A DNA stretch of 28,779 nt from assembly GCA_027022775.1 (NCBI GenBank), contig JALVXO010000234.1:1-28779 (forward strand), read 5' to 3'. Below, piece after piece: positions 7,445 through 16,209 of the stretch (position 1 is the stretch's first letter; each line of letters starts with the position of its first letter). The position numbers and the translations under genes were made by a program. The DNA comes from Campylobacteraceae bacterium. GTDB taxonomy: Bacteria; Campylobacterota; Campylobacteria; Campylobacterales; Sulfurovaceae. The notes under the pieces were generated by a model. The model worked only from the letters and a program-made list of their open reading frames with translations, was not told where the DNA came from and did no database searches.

Positions 7445-8820
7445 AGCTGCATCAATATTTTTTAAGAAGCACTCTATGGATATTGATATTTTCATTTTTT
7501 ATTACTGCCGTTTTTAGTTACTATTTTGCAAAACAGAGTGAAATAGAGACTACAAAAAGCTCTCTTAAAAATATCTTAACAGCTGCATCTTTGCAAAGCG
7601 ATTTAAACAGCAGTTATTTAAAAAAACTGGCACAAAAAAGCCATGCAAGAGTTACATATATCGATGAAAGCGGCAAAGTGCTATTTGACAGCGGACACAA
7701 TGCCCAAAAAATGGAAAACCACTTAAACAGACCAGAAATTATAGAGGCTAAAAAGAGAGATTTTGGAACAAGCGTGCGCTATTCAAATACTGCAAATAAA
7801 GAGTTGATTTATGTTGCAAAACACTTAAAAAGCGGTTATTTAAGAGCAGCATATCCACAGCGTTCTATCTATAGCAAAGTGCTCGATATGATGGGGAAAA
7901 TTTTAATATATTTTCTTGTTTTGGTTGCACTGCTGCTCTATTTTAGCGCCCATATTAGCAGCCAAATTTCAAAAGACAGCCAAAAGATAGATGCCGCTTT
8001 GGATGTAATGCTAAAAAAAGAGTTTTCGATATATTTAGATGATGTCTCCTGCTGTCAAGAGTTTAAAAAGATTGCCAAAAAAATTCAAAAAGTGGCAAAA
8101 AGGTTAAAAAAACGGCGCAGACAGAAAGAGCGTTACACAAAACGGCTTCAAGAGCTTACAAAACGCCAGGGCGATATTATTTCGGCAATAAGCCATGAAT
8201 TTAAAAATCCGATAGCTGCAATTATTGGATATGCACAAACCATAAAAGAGACGCCGGATTTAAACGAAAAGTTAAAAGAGAAATTTATTGCCAAAATAGA
8301 AAACAATGCCAATAAAATATCAAACATGATAGACACTTTGGCTCTTTCTATTAAATTAGAAAGCCAATCTATTGTTTTAAAAAAGCAAGAGTTTAACCTG
8401 GCAGATATTGCAAAAAATACAAAAGAGATGCTTAAACAGAAATATAAAAACAGAGAGATAATTTTAAAGTGTGAAGAGGCAAAAGTTTTTGCCGACAAAA
8501 ATATGATGGAGAATGTTTTTATAAATCTTACAGAAAATGCACTTAAATACTCTGAAGATAAAGTAATAATCAAATGCAGCAAAAAGCGTGTTGAGATAAT
8601 AGATTTCGGCGCAGGCATAGAGAGTAAAGATATCAAAAAAATAACAGAAAAATTTTACCGCGTCGAGGGAATAAGCTGGAACAACTCCATAGGAATGGGG
8701 CTTTATATTGTAGATTATATTTTAAAACTGCACAATTTAGAGTTAAAAATAGAAAGCAATCCCAAAAAAGGCGGGTCAAATTTCGGGTTTGAAATATTGC
8801 CGATTTTAAACCCGAATTAA
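7438..8820 (+). CDS. Sensor histidine kinase, PhoR-like
   Basis: This 460-residue membrane kinase has one transmembrane segment at residues 13-30, a periplasmic sensor domain (about 31-150) and a second segment at 152-170. A basic linker follows, then a dimerisation box with the phospho-histidine H253 in ISAISHEFKNPIA. The ATPase part has an N box NLTENALKYS, a G1 box DFGAGIE and a G2 box GMGLYIV. The sensor contains VTYIDESGKVLFDSGHN and MENHLNRPE, typical of the PAS-like periplasmic domain in PhoR-type kinases. It starts inside the regulator's last codons (7-base overlap) and is almost certainly its partner. With the phosphate transporter upstream, it probably belongs to a phosphate-limitation system, although the ligand is not shown by sequence. 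Confidence 0.9.
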   Translation: MLKLHQYFLRSTLWILIFSFFITAVFSYYFAKQSEIETTKSSLKNILTAASLQSDLNSSYLKKLAQKSHARVTYIDESGKVLFDSGHNAQKMENHLNRPEIIEAKKRDFGTSVRYSNTANKELIYVAKHLKSGYLRAAYPQRSIYSKVLDMMGKILIYFLVLVALLLYFSAHISSQISKDSQKIDAALDVMLKKEFSIYLDDVSCCQEFKKIAKKIQKVAKRLKKRRRQKERYTKRLQELTKRQGDIISAISHEFKNPIAAIIGYAQTIKETPDLNEKLKEKFIAKIENNANKISNMIDTLALSIKLESQSIVLKKQEFNLADIAKNTKEMLKQKYKNREIILKCEEAKVFADKNMMENVFINLTENALKYSEDKVIIKCSKKRVEIIDFGAGIESKDIKKITEKFYRVEGISWNNSIGMGLYIVDYILKLHNLELKIESNPKKGGSNFGFEILPILNPN

Positions 8821-8833
8821 TCCTCGTTAACCC

Positions 8834-10228
8834 TTATGCACTTTGCCTTAATTTTCTTTCTGTTTTAAATCTGCGATTTCTATTTTTGCGATTACTCTTA
8901 TTTTTATTCTCTTTTACAAGCCTGCTAATCTCTTTTTGGCTTTTACCTATTTTATCGCGCCCTTTAATTTCATATTTTCCTAAAATTATAGATGCAAATT
9001 TATAAGCAATTGTATTTATATCCATTCCCTCTTTTAAATAATTTACCAATTCTATACTATCTTCCAGAACTTTTTGAGACAGCATATTTTCAATAATTTC
9101 CAAAGTTTTTTTACTCTCAATATCGCTTATTCTTGGGACCTCTTTACTCTCTATTTTACTGCCTACACTTTTTTGAATTTTTTGCAATGCTCTAAATTCG
9201 TTTGGAGTAACTATTGAAATGGCTAAACCTTCTTTGCCTGCACGCCCTGTTCTGCCGATTCTGTGCACATAACTTTGTGAATCAAAAGGAATGTGGTAAT
9301 TAAAAACATGACTGAGATTATTTACATCAAGCCCGCGTGCAGCAACATCGGTTGCAATTAAAATATCTAAAGAACCCTTTTTAAACTCTTTTATAGTGAT
9401 TTCACGCTCTTTTTGACCCATATCTCCATGCAGTCCTTTGCAAGAGTACCCTTGCGAATTTAAAAAAGCAGAAAGCCTGTCAACCTCTTTTTTCATCCTG
9501 CAAAAAATAATACTTTTGTTTGGATTATAAAAATCTATAAGCCTTATTAAAGCGTCATTTTTTTCTCTCTCTTCAACAACATAATACTCTTGCGAAATGT
9601 TTGCAGTTATAACTTCACTTTTTGTTATCGAAACTGTTTTAGGTTCTTTTAAAATTTTATTTGCAAGTGTTTTTATATCTTTTGTCATTGTCGCAGAAAA
9701 AAGCAGTGTTTGATGATTACTGCCTATAAATTGGAGAATTTTTTTAATATCATCCAAAAAACCCATATCAAGCATTTCATCTGCTTCATCTAAAACTACA
9801 ACTTTTGGATTTAATTTAATTTTACCGCTTTTTAAAAGATCTATTAATCTGCCGGGTGTAGCAACTACTATGTTTGCTTTTTTAACCTGCTCTATCTGCC
9901 TGTTGTATGGAGTTCCTCCATAAACAGCAACACTTTTAACACCTATATTTTTGCCAAATCTGTAAACTTCATCGCTAACCTGTATAGCAAGTTCTCTAGT
10001 TGGCGTAATAATAAGCGCTTCCTGTGTTCCATCTAACTTTAAGTTATTTAAAATAGGCAGTGCAAAAGCAGCCGTTTTTCCGGTTCCTGTGTGTGCCTGG
10101 GCAATTAAATCAAAACCTTGTAAAACTAAAGGAATTGCATCTTTCTGAATTGGGCTGGGCTCTTTAAAACCTGCCTTTTTAACGGCATCTGCCAACTCAT
10201 TTTTAAAATTAAAATTTTCAAATTTCAT
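8834..10228 (-). CDS. DEAD-box ATP-dependent RNA helicase
   Basis: All helicase motifs are present in this 464-residue protein: Q motif SPIQ, AHTGTGKT (residues 45-52), PTRELA, TPGR, DEAD (147-150), SAT (178-180), ARGLDV and HRIGRTGR (322-329). A helical segment follows the core (about 345-430), and the last 30 residues are strongly basic (KNKSNRKNRNRRFK), likely for RNA binding. Such proteins unwind short RNA duplexes in ribosome assembly and mRNA decay. It probably corresponds to the main RNA helicase of this phylum (RhpA in Helicobacter pylori), but I do not assign a symbol. Its end faces the PhoR-like kinase, 13 bases away. The ribosome site is weak (AAAGAT). Confidence 0.93.
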   Translation of the reverse strand: MKFENFNFKNELADAVKKAGFKEPSPIQKDAIPLVLQGFDLIAQAHTGTGKTAAFALPILNNLKLDGTQEALIITPTRELAIQVSDEVYRFGKNIGVKSVAVYGGTPYNRQIEQVKKANIVVATPGRLIDLLKSGKIKLNPKVVVLDEADEMLDMGFLDDIKKILQFIGSNHQTLLFSATMTKDIKTLANKILKEPKTVSITKSEVITANISQEYYVVEEREKNDALIRLIDFYNPNKSIIFCRMKKEVDRLSAFLNSQGYSCKGLHGDMGQKEREITIKEFKKGSLDILIATDVAARGLDVNNLSHVFNYHIPFDSQSYVHRIGRTGRAGKEGLAISIVTPNEFRALQKIQKSVGSKIESKEVPRISDIESKKTLEIIENMLSQKVLEDSIELVNYLKEGMDINTIAYKFASIILGKYEIKGRDKIGKSQKEISRLVKENKNKSNRKNRNRRFKTERKLRQSA

Positions 10229-10389
10229 ACTAAATCTTTATTGTAAATTTGTCTGCTATTAGATACAAAAACTCTCCAACAGCAAAGAGATGCAGAAATT
10301 CAGAAAGCAATAATGCAGCTAATTCAAACAGAGTGAAAGTATATCTATATAGTATTAAAATTAGATAATACAAGAGAAAAAATCTCTTA

Positions 10390-11214
10390 CTATTTTAACT
10401 TCATCGACAAATCAATCCAGCACGCTTGGTGGATTGTGCTGCCGGTGCTTATAGCATCTACTCCTGTTTGGGCTATATCTTCTATATTTTCAAGGCGGAC
10501 ATTTCCGCTGGCTTCAAGCAGAATGTGCGGGTAATTGGCATCTCTATACTCTACAACTTTTTTAATTGTTTCTATATCCATATTATCGCACATTACTATA
10601 TCTGCACCAGCTTTCATTGCTTTTTGGACAGTTTCAAAATCTTCACACTCTATCTCTACTTTAGAGGTAAATGGGATTTTAGCGCGTACTTCTTGCATAA
10701 ACTGTTCTAAATTATCTATTGTTTTAAGGTGGGTATCTTTAAGCATAAGGCAGTCATCAAGCCCCATTCTGTGGTTTACCCCGCCTCCGCAGCGGACTGC
10801 ATATTTTTCAAATTCGCGAAGCAGCGGGCGGGTTTTTCTGGTATCTAACAGTTTAACGCCGTATTTGCTTATCTTTTGCATAAAACGGTTTGTTAAAGTG
10901 GCAATTGAACTTGCATGGTGCAGTATGTTTAAAATTGTGCGCTCAAGACTTAAAAGGCTTTTGGAATTGCCTTTAATAAGCACCAGTTTATCGCCCGCTT
11001 TAAAACTGTCGCCATCTTTTACACTGTAAGTAAACTCTACATCAAACATCTCTTCCATAGCGCGCAGATAAACCTCGCCCGCAAAGACTCCGTCGCTTTT
11101 TGCAAGCACATACCCGCTAACCTCTTTTGGCTCAGTAACACGAACAAACAAATCTCCCCTGCCAATATCCTCTTTTAAAGCCCGCTTAATAAACTCTTGC
11201 TCATTTAAATACAT
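10390..11214 (-). CDS. nadC: Nicotinate-nucleotide diphosphorylase (carboxylating), quinolinate phosphoribosyltransferase
   Basis: A 274-residue enzyme that joins quinolinate to phosphoribosyl pyrophosphate, giving nicotinate mononucleotide and CO2 in de novo NAD synthesis. It carries the family hallmarks DTRKTRP (residues 124-130) and CGGGVNHRMGL (142-152), which bind quinolinate and phosphoribosyl pyrophosphate, plus the C-terminal LEASGNVRLENI and GVDAISTGSTIH. Length is normal. GGGAG lies six bases before the ATG. It follows nadA by 52 bases, filled by a CTATCAC-type repeat, so the two are likely cotranscribed, placing consecutive pathway steps together. Confidence 0.96.
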   Translation of the reverse strand: MYLNEQEFIKRALKEDIGRGDLFVRVTEPKEVSGYVLAKSDGVFAGEVYLRAMEEMFDVEFTYSVKDGDSFKAGDKLVLIKGNSKSLLSLERTILNILHHASSIATLTNRFMQKISKYGVKLLDTRKTRPLLREFEKYAVRCGGGVNHRMGLDDCLMLKDTHLKTIDNLEQFMQEVRAKIPFTSKVEIECEDFETVQKAMKAGADIVMCDNMDIETIKKVVEYRDANYPHILLEASGNVRLENIEDIAQTGVDAISTGSTIHQACWIDLSMKLK

Positions 11215-11234
11215 CTACACTCCCAAATCAATAT

Positions 11235-11266
11235 CTATCACTATCCACTATCACTAACAACTATCA
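11235..11266. repeat. Degenerate short tandem repeat between nadA and nadC
   Basis: Read on the minus strand, GTGATAG occurs three times at 13-base spacing, with TTGTTA and TGGATA between. The array fills nearly the whole gap between the nadA stop and the nadC ribosome site. Confidence 0.75.
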
Positions 11267-12256
11267 CTACTTAATCTCAAGCATTCTATCCAGCGCCAAT
11301 TTAGCATATTTTGCAACATTTGGCTCTACAAAAATCTCATTTATCGGCTGATTATCCTCTATCGATTTTAAAACTTTATACAAATCTTCAAGCGTAGTCT
11401 CATTCATTGTAGGACACTCCGGCTTTGTGGCAGAGAGCACATAAGTGTTTTTTTCGCGCATTCTGTTAACCAGGTTATATTCTGTCCCTACTACCACTTT
11501 TTGGTTTTCATCCAGGCTGTTTACATATTTTATAAGCTGCGAAGTTGAGCCTACAAAGTCTGCCTCTTTAACTACGCTTGGGTCGCATTCAGGGTGAACT
11601 GCTACCAAAATATCAGGATATTTTTGGCGGTAAAATTTAATATCATCAACTGTAAAGAGCTGGTGCACCGAACAGAAACCGTTAAAGCAAATAATATCTG
11701 CTTCTTTAGGGTCGCACTCCCCTTCGCCTATTACACAGCTTTTTAAGCCCATTGCATTGGCAAAGTTTTGCCCAAGGCATCTATCGGGCACAAAAAGGAT
11801 TTTTTTCCCGCTCTCAAGCCCCTTTTCGATAATTTTATAAGCGTTTGAGCTTGTGCAGACAAGCCCGCCCATTTCGCCCACTTTCGCTTTTACCGCAGCA
11901 TCGGAATTAATGTAGGTAATTGGCAGAATATCCTCTTTTTTAATGCCGTGTTTTACCATATATTCGACACTTTCGTCAAAATAGCTTGCATCTATCATTC
12001 TTGCCATAGCACAGCAAGCAATTTTTGGCATTAAAACCCGTTTTTCGGGCGCAATTATTTTAACACTCTGCCCCATAAAACCTACGCCGCAAAATACAAC
12101 CCAAGGATTATCATCAGCCTGGCACTTTCTGGCAAGCTCTAGGCTGTCACCCGTTATGTCAGCCAGTTCAAACACTTCGTCTCTTTGGTAAAAGTGCCCT
12201 ACAACAGTAACAGGAAGCTTCTCTTTTAATCTAATAATTTCAGCTCTGTAATCCAT
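11267..12256 (-). CDS. nadA: Quinolinate synthase A
   Basis: This 329-residue [4Fe-4S] enzyme condenses iminoaspartate with dihydroxyacetone phosphate to make quinolinate. The three cluster cysteines are recognisable in CCAMARMID (C82), NGFCSVHQ (C195) and KPECPTMNE (C281); the 86-residue spacing of the last two matches known NadA. I choose the ATG at 12256 because GGAG lies six bases upstream. A longer frame opens with TTG at 12268, but that would put the ribosome site inside the gene. The neighbour nadC takes the product onward. No nadB (aspartate oxidase) is in the window. Confidence 0.95.
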   Translation of the reverse strand: MDYRAEIIRLKEKLPVTVVGHFYQRDEVFELADITGDSLELARKCQADDNPWVVFCGVGFMGQSVKIIAPEKRVLMPKIACCAMARMIDASYFDESVEYMVKHGIKKEDILPITYINSDAAVKAKVGEMGGLVCTSSNAYKIIEKGLESGKKILFVPDRCLGQNFANAMGLKSCVIGEGECDPKEADIICFNGFCSVHQLFTVDDIKFYRQKYPDILVAVHPECDPSVVKEADFVGSTSQLIKYVNSLDENQKVVVGTEYNLVNRMREKNTYVLSATKPECPTMNETTLEDLYKVLKSIEDNQPINEIFVEPNVAKYAKLALDRMLEIK

Positions 12257-12282
12257 ATTTTTCTCCAAAAAAATTTAATACC

Positions 12283-12288
12283 ATTATA
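12283..12288 (-). promoter_or_regulatory. Candidate -10 box for nadA-nadC
   Basis: Perfect TATAAT on the minus strand, 27 bases upstream of the nadA ATG. No convincing -35 is seen, which is common in this phylum. Confidence 0.5.
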
Positions 12289-12418
12289 CTTTGAAAAGCT
12301 TAGAGCTAAGAGCTTTTTTGTGTGGTTGCGGGTGTGGGACAAAAGAGACATAAAGTCCAAAAAAGCGTAAGAAAAGCAATAGTATAGTAAAATTTCGTAA
12401 CTTCATTAGGAGAGATTA

Positions 12419-13078
12419 ATGCTAATTCTTGAAATTATTGCCGGAATTAAAGACTTTGCTACAAGTTTTAACGGGATTTTCTATATTGCGGCTTATTTAA
12501 TCGGGGGTATTCCGTTTGGTTACATTCTGGCTAAATATATCGGCAAAGTGAATATAAAAGAGCACGGCAGCGGAAATATCGGCGCAACAAATGTTTTAAG
12601 GGTTTTAAAAGAGAAAGACCCAAAACTTGCCAAAAAACTGGGAGCTGTAACTCTGCTTTTAGATGCGCTAAAAGGGGCTGTTGTAATTTTGGCTGCAAAA
12701 TTTATGGGAGCAAGTGCAGATACACTCTACTCTATCGGCGTTTTGGCAGTAATTGGCCACTGTTACACCCCGTTTTTGGGCTTTGAAGGGGGCAAAGGGG
12801 TTGCAACAGGTTTTGGAGTGCTCTTAAGTTTAATTCCTATTCCTACACTTATTGCTTTTGCTGTATGGTTTGCTGCGGCAAAAGGGCTTAAAATTTCATC
12901 TGTAGCTTCTCTTATTGCGCTTATTTCGGTAATTGCTGCCAGCAAATTTTTATATCCGCAAGGATTGCCGGGTCTCCACACCTTTGCACCGCTTTATCTG
13001 ATTGCATTTATAATCTTTTATAAACACATTCCAAATATTATTAGGCTTTTCAAAAAAGAAGAAGGTGCAGTGGTTTGA
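12419..13078 (+). CDS. plsY: Glycerol-3-phosphate acyltransferase PlsY
   Basis: A 219-residue integral membrane enzyme that transfers the acyl group of acyl-phosphate to glycerol-3-phosphate, the first step of phospholipid synthesis in the PlsX/PlsY route. Conserved loops are clear: GGIPFGYILAKYIGK near residue 30, HGSGNIGATNVLR near 50 and GHCYTPFLGFEGGKGVATG near 120. Five hydrophobic segments fit the family. GGAGAGATTA precedes the ATG. The TGA stop overlaps the TTG start of folB by three bases. No plsX is present in the window. Confidence 0.96.
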   Translation: MLILEIIAGIKDFATSFNGIFYIAAYLIGGIPFGYILAKYIGKVNIKEHGSGNIGATNVLRVLKEKDPKLAKKLGAVTLLLDALKGAVVILAAKFMGASADTLYSIGVLAVIGHCYTPFLGFEGGKGVATGFGVLLSLIPIPTLIAFAVWFAAAKGLKISSVASLIALISVIAASKFLYPQGLPGLHTFAPLYLIAFIIFYKHIPNIIRLFKKEEGAVV

Positions 13079-13416
13079 GAATAGAGATAGAAAATTTAAC
13101 CTTTAAATGCATTATAGGAGTGCTTGATTTTGAACGCATTAATGAGCAGAGAGTAACCGTAAATGCTATTATTGATTATAGTTATACGGAAAACAGTTAT
13201 TTAGATTATGCAGAAGTTTGCAATTTAATTAAAACCAATTTAAAAAATAAAAAATTTAAACTTTTAGAAGATGCTCTGCTTGATACAAAAGAGCAGATTT
13301 TTAATAAATTTAAACCGGTAAAAAGCCTGTATCTTAAAATAAGCAAACCTGATATATTAAAAGATTGCACTGTTTCATTAAGCGGCAAATGGGAAAATAG
13401 TTACCAGCTGTCGTAA
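13075..13416 (+). CDS. folB: FolB-like dihydroneopterin aldolase
   Basis: A 113-residue protein of the FolB family: N-terminal IEIENLTFKCIIGVLDFER, a central DYAEVCNLI and C-terminal LKISKPDIL. The enzyme cleaves dihydroneopterin to hydroxymethyl-dihydropterin in folate synthesis. The sequence is rather diverged in the middle, so activity is probable rather than certain. The start is TTG at 13075, overlapping the plsY stop, with AAGAAGG about ten bases upstream; no better start exists, and coupled translation is likely. The 3' end overlaps the convergent L,D-transpeptidase gene by 16 bases. Confidence 0.85.
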   Translation: MRIEIENLTFKCIIGVLDFERINEQRVTVNAIIDYSYTENSYLDYAEVCNLIKTNLKNKKFKLLEDALLDTKEQIFNKFKPVKSLYLKISKPDILKDCTVSLSGKWENSYQLS

Positions 13417-14000
13417 ACTTCCACAACTATATAGCCATCTTTAGTGCGCTCAGGTTTTGGCTTTCGGTAAACTCTTCTTTTTGCATAATATTTTCTTTTT
13501 GAATATCTTCTTTTTGATTTTATTCTCTTTTTTATATTTGCTGCATATTTGGTTTTCTTTCTCTTTTTTCTCTTTTTTACATATTTAAAATCTGAAGCGT
13601 CTCCGTAAATAACAACTTTTGTACCTACTTTAGCCCATCTCCAAAGCTTTATAGCAGTTGATTTTGACACCCTGATACACCCATGCGATGCAGGATAACC
13701 AGGCAAAGGACCTTTGTGTATTGCTATCCCTTTATTTGTTAAGCGAAGCATATAAGGCATTTTTGCTCCGCCATTAGGTTCTGGATACTTATCGGAAACA
13801 TGATAACGCTCTTTTTCTAATACTCTAAATGTTCCATTTGGGGTTCTATGCCCTGCTTTTCCCGAAGATATGCTTCCGCTAAATTTTATTTCGCCATTTT
13901 CTATTGCATAAATTTTTTGATTTGAAAGATTTATTTTTATTAATTTGCCGCCATTTAACAATGATATCGCCATAAATATAATAAAAACTATTTTTTTCAT
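13401..14000 (-). CDS. L,D-transpeptidase (YkuD family) with basic C-terminal tail
   Basis: A 199-residue exported protein with a signal peptide (residues 1-17) and a YkuD catalytic domain (about 20-135). The active site is H95 in GIAIHKGP and ASHGCIRVS, with nucleophile C108 and R110. Such enzymes make 3-3 cross-links in peptidoglycan or attach proteins to it. From residue 141 the tail is very rich in Lys, Arg and Tyr (for example KKRKKRKKTKY and KRRYSKRKYYAKRR), then ends in DGYIVVEVYDSW. The tail may bind acidic wall or membrane polymers, which is inference. It lies opposite folB and diverges from cosR, so it breaks an otherwise same-strand run. Confidence 0.9.
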   Translation of the reverse strand: MKKIVFIIFMAISLLNGGKLIKINLSNQKIYAIENGEIKFSGSISSGKAGHRTPNGTFRVLEKERYHVSDKYPEPNGGAKMPYMLRLTNKGIAIHKGPLPGYPASHGCIRVSKSTAIKLWRWAKVGTKVVIYGDASDFKYVKKRKKRKKTKYAANIKKRIKSKRRYSKRKYYAKRRVYRKPKPERTKDGYIVVEVYDSW

Positions 14001-14023
14001 GCAAATACCCTATTTAATATTTC

Positions 14024-14029
14024 ATTATA
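14024..14029 (-). promoter_or_regulatory. Candidate -10 box of the L,D-transpeptidase gene
   Basis: Perfect TATAAT on the minus strand, 23 bases upstream of the start codon. No clear -35. Confidence 0.45.
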
Positions 14030-14127
14030 TATTTTAACTGAAAATAGTTTACGTTGACAAAAAAATTCACTTTAATAAAGATTTTTTTTTAAAAATATGC
14101 AGAAATGTGCACAAATAGACTAATTTA

Positions 14128-14136
14128 TGCTATAAT
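14128..14136 (+). promoter_or_regulatory. Candidate extended -10 promoter of cosR
   Basis: TGCTATAAT is a perfect extended -10 (TG at 14128-14129, TATAAT at 14131-14136) in a very AT-rich region. Transcription would start near 14143, 26 bases before the chosen ATG. Confidence 0.6.
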
Positions 14137-14168
14137 TTAAGAAATTTTTAATATTGATGGGACACAAC

Positions 14169-14840
14169 ATGAGGATCTTGATTATAGAAGATGAAGTTAC
14201 ACTAAATCAGACAATCAGCGACGGCTTAAAAGAGTTTGGATACCAAAGCGACATTGCAGAAAATTTAAGCGATGCCAGATATATGATAGGCATAAGAAAT
14301 TACGATTTGGTGCTGCTGGATTGGATGCTGCCTGACGGAAACGGCATTGACATTATTCCTGAAATTAAGCAGAAAAGCAGAAAAACTGCAGTAATTGTCC
14401 TCTCTGCGAGGGATGATAAAGAGAGTGAAATCGCCGCTTTGAAAATCGGAGCGGATGATTATATTAAAAAACCGTTCGATTTTGAAGTGCTTCTTATGAG
14501 AATCGAAGCAAAATTGCGCTTTGGCGGAAGCAATATTATTGAAATCGGCGACCTGATAATCAATCCTGAAGAGGAAAAAATCATTTATAAAGGCGAAAGT
14601 GTCGAACTAAAAGGAAAGCCTTTTGAGGTTTTAACCCACCTGGCTATGCGCAACAACCAGATTGTATCTAAAGAACAGCTTTTAGATGCTATATGGGAAG
14701 AGCCTGAACTCGTTACGCCAAATGTTATAGAGGTTGCTATTAACCAAATCCGCCAAAAACTTGACAAGCCGCTAAATATCACCACAGTTGAAACTGTCCG
14801 CCGCAGAGGATACCGCTTTTGCTTTACGGGCGAAGCATAA
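14169..14840 (+). CDS. cosR: CosR/HsrA-type OmpR family response regulator
   Basis: A 223-residue regulator that I recognise as the CosR (Campylobacter) / HsrA-HP1043 (Helicobacter) regulator. The C-terminal DNA-binding half is nearly identical to my memory of these: GKPFEVLTHLA, VSKEQLLDAIWEEPELVTP, NVIEVAINQIRQK and ETVRRRGYRFCF. These regulators are essential there and control oxidative stress and energy genes. In this protein the receiver has the canonical D51 in LLDWMLPDG, acidic E7/D8 and KKPF, so it looks able to accept phosphate; HP1043 lacks that Asp. I choose ATG 14169 because CosR proteins begin MRILVIEDE; TTG 14154 and ATG 14157 also open the frame. It overlaps a histidine kinase by 22 bases. 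Confidence 0.9.
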   Translation: MRILIIEDEVTLNQTISDGLKEFGYQSDIAENLSDARYMIGIRNYDLVLLDWMLPDGNGIDIIPEIKQKSRKTAVIVLSARDDKESEIAALKIGADDYIKKPFDFEVLLMRIEAKLRFGGSNIIEIGDLIINPEEEKIIYKGESVELKGKPFEVLTHLAMRNNQIVSKEQLLDAIWEEPELVTPNVIEVAINQIRQKLDKPLNITTVETVRRRGYRFCFTGEA

Positions 14841-16102
14841 GAATTAACTTTCTGTTAAAACTTGTTGTCGCTATGGCGACACTTGTTTTAATCACCTCTT
14901 TTTCGTTTTATGTTTATATAAGATATGCATCAAACCGGCAGCTTGTAGATACCCTCATTAAACAGGCTTATTTTTTGCAAAAAGAGGGAGATTTGCCAAA
15001 AGCGATTGAAAAAAACAGAGAACTTTTAAAAAGCACTCTGGGAATTGATGCTAAAATTGAATACGCCCCGTATATCCATTACCAGCCAAATTTTTTTAGA
15101 ACCATTAAAAAAGAGAAAAGATATTTTATTCAGGGTTTTTTCCCTTACGAGTTTAAAAACCAGACATACCTGGTTTTAACCAAAGATATAACCGGCGAAA
15201 TAAAAATGGAAAAAATGGTTTACAAAACTGTAATTTTTACAAATATAATTTCGCTGATAGTGATTATTATTTATGCTTTTTTCCTCTCTAAAATGTTAAT
15301 AAAACCTTTAACAATTCTGGTTAATAAACTCTCTAAAATGAATGAAAGAAGCCTCAAAAAGATAAATTTAGATACCCTTCCACAAGAATTTAAACCTTTA
15401 GGAAAATCTATCAACCAGTTAATCACAAAAATTGAAAATTTTATCTACTATAAAAAAGAGCTCTTTATCGGCGCAGCACATGAATTAAAAACCCCACTGG
15501 CTGTTATGAAAACAAAATCTCAAGTAACATTGTTAAAAAAGAATAAGAGTGTAAAAGAGCTTACAGAAGCTATAGAGCAAAATATTAAATCTATCAATAA
15601 TTTAAACAGTATAGTCGAATCCATATTGGCTTTTGGAAGAGCAGAAGGGGCACAGTTTGACGAACCGGAAGATGTTGATATAATTAATTTAATTAATACA
15701 ATTATAGATGAGTTTGAAATAGTCTCAATTAAAGAGAACAAATTTATAATACGAGAGATAAAGCCTGCATCTTTAATATTGAAACTTCAGCCAATGCTTT
15801 TTAGGCATATATTCCAAAACCTGCTTCAAAATGCAATTAAGTTTACACCCCAAAACAGCAGTGTTAAGGTGTCGGTTTTTTTATGCAAAAACAATTTAGT
15901 TATAAGAGTAAAAGATAACGGTCCGGGACTGCCTAAAGATTTTGACCTTTTTGCACCTTTTAAAAGAAGCAAAAATTCAAAAGGTACAGGGTTAGGGCTG
16001 TTTTTAGCAAAAACTTCTGCCGATTCTTTAGGAGCAAAACTTATATTAAAATCAAAACCTTCATCAAATGGGACTATTGCTACAATTATACTATCTGTGT
16101 AA
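14819..16102 (+). CDS. Sensor histidine kinase adjoining CosR
   Basis: A 427-residue membrane kinase: transmembrane segment at residues 12-34, a short periplasmic domain (about 35-135), a second segment (137-156), a HAMP-like linker, then H221 in FIGAAHELKTPLAVM. The N box is QNLLQNAIKF, G1 is DNGPGLP and G2 is KGTGLGLFLAK. The start appears to be TTG at 14819, with AGAGGA eight bases upstream, inside the end of cosR. This overlap implies coupled translation and a cognate pair. The periplasmic domain is small and I do not recognise its ligand. An ortholog is absent next to cosR in C. jejuni as far as I recall. Confidence 0.88.
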   Translation: MLYGRSIRINFLLKLVVAMATLVLITSFSFYVYIRYASNRQLVDTLIKQAYFLQKEGDLPKAIEKNRELLKSTLGIDAKIEYAPYIHYQPNFFRTIKKEKRYFIQGFFPYEFKNQTYLVLTKDITGEIKMEKMVYKTVIFTNIISLIVIIIYAFFLSKMLIKPLTILVNKLSKMNERSLKKINLDTLPQEFKPLGKSINQLITKIENFIYYKKELFIGAAHELKTPLAVMKTKSQVTLLKKNKSVKELTEAIEQNIKSINNLNSIVESILAFGRAEGAQFDEPEDVDIINLINTIIDEFEIVSIKENKFIIREIKPASLILKLQPMLFRHIFQNLLQNAIKFTPQNSSVKVSVFLCKNNLVIRVKDNGPGLPKDFDLFAPFKRSKNSKGTGLGLFLAKTSADSLGAKLILKSKPSSNGTIATIILSV

Positions 16103-16209
16103 AGTTGTATATTACTTCTGTTTAACTTATCAATAAAACTATTTTTTTAAAGTCAGTTTAAGATTAAATAAGTTATAAAACAGTGTAAAATTTAATTTAA
16201 AGGTTAAAA

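Noticed and set aside
8148..8636. 162-codon open frame antisense to the PhoR-like kinase
   Set aside because: The kinase frame has all expected motifs; the antisense frame has none.
12257..12268. TTG start for nadA at 12268
   Set aside because: It overlaps the GGAG ribosome site; ATG at 12256 is correctly spaced from it.
12290..12325. AAAAGCT/AGCTTTTTT hairpin between nadA and plsY considered as a terminator
   Set aside because: It lies between divergent genes, where no upstream transcript needs ending, and the stem is short.
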